Shown: positions 1-5,526 of the stretch, piece by piece
Numbering within the stretch: position 1 is the first letter of the stretch
Layout of the letters: every line of letters begins with the position of its first letter
NCBI GenBank assembly: GCA_021785795.1
Contig: JAJYEK010000177.1
Location: 1-7,598 of the forward strand
Source: Pseudomonadota bacterium
GTDB lineage: Bacteria; Pseudomonadota; Gammaproteobacteria; Acidiferrobacterales; UBA6901
Length of the DNA stretch: 7,598 bases
Reading direction: 5' to 3'
Made by a program: the position numbers and the translations under genes
The notes under the pieces: generated by a model
Databases searched by the model: none
What the model was told of the DNA's origin: nothing
Seen by the model: only the letters and a program-made list of their open reading frames with translations

Positions 1-124
1 GGATGAAGCGGACCCTGTTGTTCTCGATCGTGACCTTGATGCCGCAGCGGCAGGCACACATGTAGCATGTGGAGTACTTGATTTCCTGTTTGCTGTGGTC
101 TTCGATGTGCGGGGCCTTGGACAC
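1..124 (-). CDS. Molybdopterin oxidoreductase, N-terminal fragment
   Basis: This is the 5' end of a gene that runs off the left edge of the window. The visible 41 residues contain the block CYMCACRCGIKVTIENNRV, with the C-x2-C-x3-C-like cysteine spacing that starts the [4Fe-4S] domain of bis-MGD molybdenum enzymes (formate dehydrogenase, nitrate reductase and thiosulfate/polysulfide reductase relatives). Such subunits oxidise or reduce a small substrate and pass electrons through the cluster. The substrate cannot be told from this piece. The GTG at 124 is chosen because GGAG lies 9 bases upstream. However, the frame stays open upstream to about position 237 on the minus strand and encodes PCHNCPPEKAVV just before the GTG, so a longer protein from a rare start such as ATT at 208 is possible. 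The gene is divergent from the FAA-hydrolase gene. Family call is firm; the start is uncertain. Confidence 0.8.
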   Translation of the reverse strand, partial: MSKAPHIEDHSKQEIKYSTCYMCACRCGIKVTIENNRVRFI

Positions 125-181
125 GACGGCTTTCTCCGGCGGACAGTTATGGCAGGGAGTGTAAGGCGTTGGTGGGGATTT

Positions 182-203
182 GCTATTGAATTGTTTTAAT
201 AGC
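182..203. promoter_or_regulatory. AT-rich palindrome in divergent intergenic region
   Basis: GCTATT at 182-187 is the exact reverse complement of AATAGC at 198-203, with a 10-base AT-rich spacer. It lies between the starts of the divergent molybdopterin oxidoreductase and FAA-hydrolase genes, where a shared operator would be expected. An ATT-N10-AAT core resembles, but does not prove, a LysR-type site. No regulator gene for it is visible in the window. If the oxidoreductase really starts upstream of 124, this palindrome lies close to or inside its coding start. Confidence 0.3.
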
Positions 204-312
204 GGAATAAAGAGCGGCTCAGATATTCGACGGCGTTATGGCGCCTATTCGCGCCAGTGATACGAGCGGGGCGCAAAGGCTTCTGGACGCCCATTCCAGA
301 GGGAGGATAGAC

Positions 313-1278
313 ATGCGGTGGGTACGTTATACGGTCAAGGGCGATGCGTCAGACAGGCCGCGGCTGGGCGCTCTGTGCGCAGGGGGCGTCATTGATCTCG
401 GTCGCGCCTACGCCCGTTATTGTGCGGCAGGCGGTCTGGAGGAGGAGGGGCTTGCCGCACTTTGCGTCACGGGCAGCCTTGTGCAGTGGATCCGGTCGGG
501 GCCGGGCAGTGCATTTGGTGCGTGGCTTCCTGCGCACGCACAGACGCCCGACAGACCCATGGATGCCGTGCGTCTGCATGCACCGCTCCATGATCCTGGG
601 CGCTTCATCGGCGTGGGACTCAATTACCGCGCGCACGCACGCGAGATCGGTCAGCGCGAGCCGGTGTCTCCGCCATTTTTTGCCAAATGGAACAATTGCA
701 TAAACGGACCGGAGGATCCGATCGTGCGGCCACGGGGCTGTCTTGCGCTCGACTACGAAGGGGAGCTTGGGGTGATCATGGGCCGCACGGTGCGGGACGT
801 GGCGGCGAAGGAGGCGCTTGATGCCGTCTTCGGCTACACCGTCATCAATGACGTAAGTGCCCGTGACTGGCAGTTCCGGACCAGTCAGTGGCTCGCGGGC
901 AAGGTGGCCGATGGGTTTGCACCCATGGGCCCCGCGGTTGTCGGGCGTGAGGAGATCGCCGATCCGCAGGCGCTCACCATCCGCACATGGGTCAATGGTC
1001 AATTGCGTCAGGAGAGCGGGACGAGCGACATGATTTTCGATGTTGCCACGCTGATCAGCATCCTGTCGACCGTGACCACCCTGGAGGCGGGGGATATTAT
1101 CGCCACAGGCACGCCAAGCGGTGTGGGCATGAGCGCCGATCCGCCGTGCTATCTGACAGCCGGTGATCTTGTGCGCATCGAGATACCAGGTATTGGCGTC
1201 CTTGCCAATACCGTAGTCGATGCACAAGGCCGCTCCCTGCGCGCGCGCAACCCGGGTGACTATATCGAGCAGACGTGA
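313..1278 (+). CDS. FAA hydrolase family protein
   Basis: This is a 321-residue member of the fumarylacetoacetate hydrolase superfamily. These are cytoplasmic Mg2+/Mn2+ enzymes that cleave or isomerise acylpyruvates and related dicarboxylates (acylpyruvase, HpcE/HpaG-type decarboxylase-isomerase, ureidoglycolate lyase relatives). Signature blocks are FIGVGLNYRAHA (98-109), DYEGELGVIMG (147-157, metal ligands expected at E149 and E151), INDVSARDWQ (178-187, metal ligand D180) and ATGTPSGVG (264-272). Residues 1-90 form the less conserved N-terminal domain typical of about 300-residue members. The frame is open from an ATG at 238, but the ATG at 313 is preferred: GGGAGGA lies six bases upstream and the family N-terminus begins near here. 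No operon partner is visible; the neighbour on the left is divergent and the right side is pseudogene remnants. The exact substrate cannot be assigned from the sequence. Confidence 0.92.
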   Translation: MRWVRYTVKGDASDRPRLGALCAGGVIDLGRAYARYCAAGGLEEEGLAALCVTGSLVQWIRSGPGSAFGAWLPAHAQTPDRPMDAVRLHAPLHDPGRFIGVGLNYRAHAREIGQREPVSPPFFAKWNNCINGPEDPIVRPRGCLALDYEGELGVIMGRTVRDVAAKEALDAVFGYTVINDVSARDWQFRTSQWLAGKVADGFAPMGPAVVGREEIADPQALTIRTWVNGQLRQESGTSDMIFDVATLISILSTVTTLEAGDIIATGTPSGVGMSADPPCYLTAGDLVRIEIPGIGVLANTVVDAQGRSLRARNPGDYIEQT

Positions 1279-1291
1279 TGCTGCACCGTCT

Positions 1292-1466
1292 ACGCCGGAC
1301 CAGGAAGGCACCTCGGCGCTGGTCTCTGTCATACGACTGTGCTTGGCATGGTGTGTCTGAAGAACACCATCGAGAAAAAGCCGGGCCTCTCAGCGGATGT
1401 TTTGACTGCGCTCGATCTGCCGTTGCCATTGCGCGATCAGGGGCTTCAGAGGCCGGGCCTTTGTGA
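1292..1466 (+). pseudogene. Remnant of MntA-type (MNT) antitoxin, C-terminal part
   Basis: This is a frame-broken remnant recognised by eye. One frame, about 1351-1440, reads LKNTIEKKPGLSADVLTALD followed by LPLPLRDQ. That resembles the C-terminal third of minimal nucleotidyltransferases of the MNT-HEPN system, which typically end in something like VDVLTPxxLPxxFRDRVLxEAxPL. After a one-base slip near 1440 the next frame gives SEAGPL and a TGA at 1464-1466. A short piece in a third frame (1292-1350, with GTSALVSVIRL) may be the preceding helix. The catalytic GSxxxGxxxxxSDxD segment is absent, so the fragment cannot be active. The TGA overlaps the GTG of the following hepT-like remnant, as in intact mntA-hepT operons. 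In intact pairs, MntA adenylylates and silences the HepT RNase. The call rests on pattern similarity plus that overlap. Confidence 0.45.
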
Positions 1467-1650
1467 GCAAGGAATGGCGTGAGGTTGTCGGGAACACATT
1501 CAGGAAGCCATCGGCAAAATGCAGCGCTCCATGGCCGATACGGGTGAGGCGTTTCCTGGCTTGCGATCGTGTTCAGAATGATGTGATGCGCAACCTGGAA
1601 ATGATCGGCGAGGTGGTGACGAAATTCAGGGTCAAGGCCAATTTTTGCCG
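1463..1650 (+). pseudogene. Remnant of HepT-like (HEPN, DUF86) toxin
   Basis: Three pieces in two frames resemble the first half of HepT-family HEPN RNases. VSKEWREVV comes from the GTG at 1463. HIQEAIGKMQRSMADTGEAF is in the second frame from 1495. FLACDRVQNDVMRNLEMIGE, followed by VVTKF, returns to the first frame and ends near 1626. The run Q-x-D-V-M-R-N-L-E-M-I-G-E is the clearest part, because DUF86 proteins typically carry DAVxRNLEIIGEA here. The catalytic R-x4-6-H motif expected about 35 residues further on is not found in any frame, so the toxin end is lost. At least two frame slips separate the pieces. The open frame continues to 1744 without family resemblance. An antisense open frame covers the same bases, but I judge it a shadow. 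Confidence 0.55.
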
Positions 1651-2691
1651 TAAAGTCGATCCGGTAGTGACCTTGCTTTTCCGGCTCAGCGCCACCATAG
1701 GGCGTTTGGTGTGCGTGGGTGGTCGGCCTGTCCGCCACTTGTGAAATTCATCTTCGTCGGCATAGTAGCCCTTGGGCCCATAGCTCATTGTGTTCAGCCG
1801 ATAGGGCGCCTGCAAGGTGCGGGGCTCGCCCGATGTTCGGGAAGACACGAATTACCCGCGCCCTTTTGGCTTGTGTAAAGCCGTCATTCCAGGGGACGAA
1901 GGACCCTAAGTCACGGGTCTAAAGGCCTTGGATCTCGCGCAGGCCGGAGGCAATGAGGGCGGCCTTTGACACGACGCGATCGGCGTACGGATCGTCAGCA
2001 CCAGGGCATCGACCGGTGCCCTTCCTGCGCCTCGCTTGAGACGGTCGCCGCAGGCCTCGCAAGCCATTGCGACCCAAAACAGCGATTTCACGAAGGTAGT
2101 GTCAATCAGCAGGACCAGATACCGGCCGGAATTTCGGCTGGCGGCTTCCAGAATCCCGATACGGCACGCCAGAAAGTGGTGCCCTTCGTGCGCGGGTGTC
2201 ACGACGAGCACCGGCAAAGCGGCATCGGCAACTCGCCGGTCTGGACATCATTATCCTGGCCGCAGGGCGCGCTCTACCGGTGGGCAAAAAGCCCCAACCC
2301 GGAACGCCGGACGCGTGGCTGGACGCCGGGCGGTTCTGTTGCCTCACATTCCGGGCGCGACACCATGGTCGCGGCTGCCAGGGGCGGCATCGGGGTACAT
2401 AAACAGACGCGGGTTACATGACGGGGTGGAGTGCGTCGGTATTGGTATTAGATATCGTGCGCGCGGCGTGCCTGAGAGCGATATGACAGGCCCGTGACTA
2501 CAAGGCCGGCTGAGTGTTACGAAAAAACATTTGGCGTCTGTGCAAGCCAACGTCGGCGAACCGTGGATACAGTCCTTAAATGGCGTGGAGCGCAGTCCGT
2601 GCGCAGGAGCAGATCAACCCGCAACCAGCGGATCAGTTTACTATCAAAATGGCCATCTGGACCCCAGTCTGGGCGTGACCGCGTCGCAGAA
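1651..2691. other. About 1 kb without a supportable gene
   Basis: Open frames occur on both strands here, but none has a recognisable domain, a good ribosome binding site or a clear advantage over its overlapping frames. The least shadow-like stretches are two. One is a minus-strand frame near 1740-1848 containing YRLNTMSYGPKGYYADEDEF, read to a stop at 1573 in a 91-codon frame. The other is a minus-strand 103-codon frame at 1906-2217 containing GRYLVLLIDTTFVKSLFWV. Either could be a fragment of a decayed gene, as the neighbouring remnants are. I see no tRNA, no rRNA, no CRISPR repeat and no insertion sequence with recognisable transposase motifs. Confidence 0.4.
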
Positions 2692-2717
2692 GGCGGGCGG
2701 CGGCAGAGCCGCCCGCC
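2692..2717 (-). terminator. GC-rich hairpin after arsR-type gene
   Basis: A perfect 10-bp inverted repeat (GGCGGGCGGC at 2692-2701 and GCCGCCCGCC at 2708-2717) with a 6-base loop lies just past the stop of the ArsR-type gene. It is very stable, but on the minus strand it is followed by TTCTGC rather than a run of T, so it may act as a weak intrinsic terminator or a 3'-end stabiliser. Confidence 0.55.
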
Positions 2718-2723
2718 GGGTCT

Positions 2724-3116
2724 TTAGCCCCGAACGGCTTTTTTCCGCGGAGCAGCTTTTTTCGCTGCCGCTTTCTTGACGGGGGCCTTGGTTGCGCTCT
2801 TGGCCATGCTGCGCGCTGCTGACTTCTGTGTGGGGCCGCCGCTTAGCGTTTCACCAAGAAACGCCATGAGTTCATTGATTGCCGACAGGACAGGCGCGTA
2901 ACGGATCGAGCGCCCTTCACGGGTCGGCTGGATCAGTCCTGCCTGCGTCAGCTGGGACAGATGAAATGAAGATGTCGCTGGCGCCAGCTTCAGGCGCTGG
3001 GCGATCTGTCCGGCCACGAGTCCGTCTGGTCCGACCTTTACGAGAAGCCGGACAATGCCGAGGCGGGTTTCCTGGGCTAGTGCGGTAAGTGCGCGGGTCG
3101 CTGCAGTGATTTTCAT
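2724..3116 (-). CDS. ArsR-family regulator, cysteine-free, Lys/Ala-rich tail
   Basis: This is a 130-residue protein. Residues 1-92 form an ArsR/SmtB winged helix: ALAQETRLGIVRLL (12-25), GQIAQRLKLAPATSSFHLS (36-54, the recognition helix region with the usual S-x-H-L-x-x-L pattern) and a wing around REGRSIRYAP (66-75). The family binds operator DNA as dimers and usually releases it on binding metal or on thiol oxidation. This protein has no cysteine, so the common metal or persulfide sensing through Cys is impossible. The position before GGP, where some acidophile ArsR proteins carry C-terminal cysteines, reads FLGETLSGG. Residues about 96-130 form a basic tail rich in Lys and Ala (KAPVKKAAAKKAAPRKKA), like histone H1 or AlgP-type tails. 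The ATG at 3116 has only a distant AGG, while TATAAA lies about 10 bases upstream, so the transcript may be nearly leaderless. No ars or other target gene is adjacent. A hairpin follows the stop. Confidence 0.88.
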   Translation of the reverse strand: MKITAATRALTALAQETRLGIVRLLVKVGPDGLVAGQIAQRLKLAPATSSFHLSQLTQAGLIQPTREGRSIRYAPVLSAINELMAFLGETLSGGPTQKSAARSMAKSATKAPVKKAAAKKAAPRKKAVRG

Positions 3117-3669
3117 GATAGTTTTATATGTACCTTTTGATTGATGAATGACTGTCGGCGCAAACCGCGCGCTTTATTGCGGGGCCTGCGCCGATCGAAC
3201 CGGGATCCATGTCGCGGCTCCATGGAACCCATTCTATAGCATCAGTGGCAAAAATACAGCCTGCATGGATGGGCGGCATGGCGATCGCGTTATAAATGGA
3301 TACGGGGAACTGGAAACGTCAATATCTGCAGAGTCCCATTGACACAAGAAAAGTGGGACATTATGCCGGATGAGTCGAAGAATAGCAGCGTGCGGCCGGT
3401 TGTTTGCCGCAAGGACGAGACATAAGGTCGTGTACAGGAAGCGAGGGATCTTCGTCCCTGCGGAATGTACGGGTTCTGTATCGCGGGTGCGGAGTGAACG
3501 ACACGGGATCGGTCGCTGAAAGGAGCGGGGACTTGGGGTCAGACCGCCTGTCGCATAGTGGAGCGCGGTGATCAGGTAGTGACAGGGGCCGCCAATATCT
3601 GGTATTTGTGAGCGGTCTTATCGATGAGGAGGGTTGGACGCGAGCCATCAGGTGGCGCGACCATACGGG
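3117..3669. other. Intergenic stretch between arsR-type gene and cysQ
   Basis: About 550 bp between the starts of the divergent ArsR-type gene and cysQ hold no gene I can support. A 64-codon frame at 3148-3342 (plus) and a minus-strand frame at 3361-3753 lack recognisable features. The left end contains AT-rich DNA suited to the ArsR-gene promoter (TATAAA on the minus strand near 3122-3130). GTCCCA at 3333-3338 and TGGGAC at 3354-3359 form a short inverted repeat. A larger possible stem-loop is listed separately. GAGGAGGG at 3626-3633 is a strong ribosome-binding-like sequence, but it lies directly against a TTG and too far from the preferred cysQ start. Confidence 0.4.
3432..3470 (+). other. 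Possible structured RNA element upstream of cysQ
   Basis: The 39 bases can fold into an outer 5-bp stem (GTACA 3432-3436 with TGTAC 3466-3470), a symmetric GGAA/GGAA internal loop that could form tandem G-A pairs, and an inner stem (GC plus AGGGA pairing with TCCCT plus GC, one bulged G) closed by TCTTCG. It lies about 200 bases before cysQ on the same side. No known riboswitch class is recognised. It could be a leader structure, part of a small RNA, or chance folding in a GC-rich gap. Confidence 0.25.
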
Positions 3670-4464
3670 ATGATCATGTATCAATCGGAGCTTGCCGCGG
3701 CCCGCGAGGCCGCAACGGCCGCCGCTGCCGAGATTTTGAAGCGCTACCAGCAAGACAGCTCAGTGACGCTGAAGACGGATGGGAGTCCGGTCACTCCGGC
3801 CGATCATGCCGCGCACGCGGTGATTACGGCGGTGTTGTCACGGGCGACACCGGGCATTCCGATCGCCTCGGAAGAGGGTGGCGAGATCACAGGTGATCGA
3901 TACTGGTCTGTCGATCCTCTGGATGGCACGAAAGAATACGTGGCGCGCACCGGCGCCTTCGTGGTCAGCATTGCCCTGATAGAGGTCGGCCGTCCGGTGA
4001 TCGGTGTCGTCCAGGTGCCCGTGACGGGCGCATGCTATTACGCAAGTCACGGACAAGGTGCCTACAAGAGTGAAGGAGGCCGCGAGCGGGCGATTCACGC
4101 GGCGCGTTACGAGGGTGGCGCCGTGCGGCTGATCGGCAGCGCGCGCCATGGTGTCGATGCCGTGGCGAAGGTCTGTGCGTCGCTTGCCGCCCCCGGCGTG
4201 CCGATCACGCGGGTCGCGCTCGGTTCGGCGTGGAAGTTTGGACGCATAGCCGAGGGGCTGGCTGATATCTATCCGCGGCTTGGGCCGACCCATACGTGGG
4301 ACACGGCAGCCGGCCAATGCATCGTCGAAGAAGCCGGTGGCGTGGTCTGGACGGTGGGCCGCATTCCTCTCGAGTACGCAAGTCCCCGGCAATTGAACCC
4401 CTCTTTCGTTGCCATCGCCGATCCCGCGCATCCCTGGCCGGATTTGTTGCAGATGGTGTCCTAG
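3670..4464 (+). CDS. cysQ: 3'(2'),5'-bisphosphate nucleotidase CysQ
   Basis: This is an inositol-monophosphatase-superfamily enzyme of the CysQ branch, 264 residues from the chosen start. CysQ removes the 3'-phosphate from adenosine 3',5'-bisphosphate (PAP), the by-product of sulfate assimilation via PAPS, and so relieves PAP toxicity. Metal-binding motifs are intact: SEE at 67-69, DPLDGT at 82-87 and WDTAAG at 210-215. TDGSPVTPAD (36-45) and ADIYPRLGPT (198-207) are typical of CysQ rather than SuhB. The start is uncertain. The frame is open from a TTG at 3634 that touches GAGGAGGG, with a GTG at 3652; ATG 3670 or 3676 gives an N-terminus (MYQSELAAAREAATAAAAEI) that lines up with the usual CysQ start. 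No sulfate-assimilation gene is adjacent in the window. A broken DNA-repair gene begins 20 bases after the stop. Confidence 0.92.
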   Translation: MIMYQSELAAAREAATAAAAEILKRYQQDSSVTLKTDGSPVTPADHAAHAVITAVLSRATPGIPIASEEGGEITGDRYWSVDPLDGTKEYVARTGAFVVSIALIEVGRPVIGVVQVPVTGACYYASHGQGAYKSEGGRERAIHAARYEGGAVRLIGSARHGVDAVAKVCASLAAPGVPITRVALGSAWKFGRIAEGLADIYPRLGPTHTWDTAAGQCIVEEAGGVVWTVGRIPLEYASPRQLNPSFVAIADPAHPWPDLLQMVS

Positions 4465-4483
4465 GGCGGGATGGCAAGACCCC

Positions 4484-4833
4484 ATGCGCCCGTGGACGGT
4501 TCACCCCCCCCGCTATCTGGATGTCCCAGGCCTGGTCGCCGTGTGGCGGGAAGGTCATCTCGCCCAGGCTGTGCTGCGTGGGCAGACGCGTGGCTACCGG
4601 CAGCATCCGTAAAGCTTCTGCGGTCTTGGGCAGCAGGCCGATCCGCTGGTTGCAATCGGCGGCTACCGTGCGGGAATTGCTGACGAGGCGGACCGACGGG
4701 GCTGCCGGTTCGACCGGACCAAAATCGCCGTGTCAGGGGACCGGGTACGCATCGCGGAAACGCAGGGCAACTGGCCATTTTGTGGGCGCCCCTGAAGGCT
4801 GATGTCAAGGGTATTTCGTGCCTGAGTAACTGA
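4484..4833 (+). pseudogene. Broken pyrimidine-dimer DNA glycosylase (Pyr_excise)
   Basis: The ATG at 4484 opens MRPWTVHPPRYLDVPGLVAV and continues WREGHLAQAVLRGQTRGYRQHP, a close match to the start of bacterial pyrimidine dimer glycosylase/endonuclease V homologues (MRLWSLHPxYLDxxGLxALWREALLAQxVLxGxTxGYRxHP). A TAA at 4610-4612 stops it after 42 codons. The same frame then resumes with QQADPLVAIGGYRAGIADEA, followed by RRGCRFDRTKI, the expected middle of the family. The bases around the stop look like a local slip: AAGCTTCTGCGG fits the expected QL-R segment in another frame. Near 4768 a one-base loss shifts the match to QLAILWAPLKADVKG, like the family's QLAxEWxHLxAKL, ending at TGA 4831. 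Intact members excise UV-induced pyrimidine dimers. The sequence is too broken to give a full product. It lies 20 bases after cysQ, perhaps once in its transcript. Confidence 0.75.
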
Positions 4834-4899
4834 AGAAATGTTCGTGAAAACAGTAGGTTGAGTAATCATGCAGGCGCAGCCAAACCCCGAGACATTTTC

Positions 4900-4919
4900 G
4901 CGTAAGCACGGCGTAAGCA
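4900..4919. repeat. Two 9-bp direct repeats, 11-bp period
   Basis: GCGTAAGCA occurs at 4900-4908 and again at 4911-4919. The spacing is about one helical turn, which would place two copies on the same face of the DNA, as in simple regulator sites. It lies in a 210-base gap between the broken glycosylase gene and the tRNA-like locus. A short frame from ATG 4868 (37 codons) covers it but has no recognisable content. Confidence 0.3.
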
Positions 4920-5045
4920 GTTTTCGGAGAACGGCGGAACAACGGATAGCGGGGCGCAGTCGCTCGATGGCCGCGATATAGGACTGGTTTGTGAAGGCCG
5001 AACCCGTGACCCTCATAGGTCGGTCGGGCCAGGCGAACTTGAGAT

Positions 5046-5122
5046 GCACCCGCAGCTCAGCTGGATAGAGCGCCACCCTCCGAAGGTGGAGGCCACACGT
5101 TCGAATCGTGCCGTATGCGCCA
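5046..5122 (+). tRNA. tRNA-Arg(CCG)-like gene, structurally defective
   Basis: The cloverleaf can be drawn in full. Acceptor strand 5046-5052, D stem GCTC/GAGC with AGCTGGATA loop, anticodon stem CCACC/GGTGG with loop CTCCGAA (anticodon CCG at 5080-5082, reading CGG arginine codons), variable AGGCC, T loop TTCGAAT, G73 and an encoded CCA at 5120-5122. The D and anticodon arms are perfect, but other parts are not. Acceptor pairs 4-69 (C-A) and 5-68 (C-T) are mismatched, T-stem pair 49-65 is A-C, and the nearly universal U8 is C (5053). Such a set of changes is unusual for the usual single-copy tRNA-Arg(CCG). It may be a decaying duplicate, or one whose 3' end was altered by an old integration event. 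A weak hairpin (GCGCC-TTGT-GGCGC, 5137-5150) follows. Confidence 0.7.
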
Positions 5123-5458
5123 ACCTCCGTGGCTTTGCGCCTTGTGGCGCTGCGCGGATTACGTTGGCTGAGGGCTCGAAGATATCGAGCCGGACCATAT
5201 CCTTGCCCTGTGGTGCTCCCAACCGCCTGCGCCTGGGGGCGCAGCGTCATACCGGCAGCTTTGAATCAGCCCTACCTGCTATTAAGATATACGGCGATTT
5301 ACTTTAATCGTGACAAGGGTGATTGAGGGGGCCGCTTGTGACGAACGGGGAGAACCAAAGGCTCGGGACATATGTTGAAAGGAGCGCGGGAGGCGCGCGT
5401 GCGCGCCTATGCCTGCCCCGCTGCCGCCGAATCCACCACATGGCAGCACCCCCGAAGA
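5123..5458. other. Hairpin-rich gap after the tRNA-like locus
   Basis: No gene is supported here. Several perfect inverted repeats stand out: GCGCC/GGCGC (5137-5150, 4-base loop), GGCTCGA/TCGAGCC (5173-5191, 5-base loop), CTGCGCC/GGCGCAG (5227-5244, 4-base loop) and AGGCGCGC/GCGCGCCT (5391-5408, 2-base loop). None is followed by a T run, so they are poor intrinsic terminators. The first may still mark the 3' end of the tRNA transcript. An open frame spanning the tRNA on the minus strand is the usual spurious antisense frame of tRNA-Arg. Confidence 0.4.
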
Positions 5459-5496
5459 TAGACAATATAAGGGACTGCTGATATTCTGTTTAGAAT
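5459..5496 (+). promoter_or_regulatory. Promoter and palindromic operator of DUF2892 gene
   Basis: TAGACA at 5459-5464 (one base off TTGACA) is followed after exactly 17 bases by TATTCT at 5482-5487 (four of six matching TATAAT), a plausible sigma-70 promoter with a start near 5494. The -10 is embedded in a palindrome, ATTCT-GTTT-AGAAT (5483-5496), inside a wider imperfect dyad (CTGATATTCT / AGAATCAG). A repressor bound there would block the promoter. Palindromes of ATTC/GAAT type are used by some ArsR-family thiol sensors, but the spacing here differs from the one I know, so the regulator is open. Confidence 0.5.
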
Positions 5497-5526
5497 CAGA
5501 TTATGCCTTTATACAGGGGGTCTTTC

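Noticed and set aside
349..1332. 327-codon minus-strand open frame.
   Set aside because: Antisense shadow of the FAA-hydrolase gene, without domain signals.
1380..1460. Direct repeat GCCGGGCCT (1380-1388 and 1452-1460).
   Set aside because: Short GC-rich repeat inside a decayed coding remnant; likely chance.
1097..1738. 213-codon minus-strand open frame with PYGGAEPEKQGHYRIDF.
   Set aside because: It lies antisense to the end of the FAA-hydrolase gene and to the MntA/HepT remnants, which match known families on the plus strand.
1909..2499. Inverted repeat AGTCACGGGTCT (1909-1920) and AGGCCCGTGACT (2488-2499), 11 of 12 matching, which could be ends of a 591-bp element.
   Set aside because: No target-site duplication and no transposase motif inside; one or two such pairs are expected by chance in a gap of this size.
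3333..3359. GTCCCA/TGGGAC inverted repeat considered as an insertion-sequence end.
   Set aside because: Only 6 bp pair, with no partner end or transposase nearby.
4663..5250. 195-codon minus-strand open frame with GTIRTCGLHLRRVALYPAEL.
   Set aside because: That string is the familiar antisense translation of a tRNA-Arg gene, and the rest covers the glycosylase remnant.
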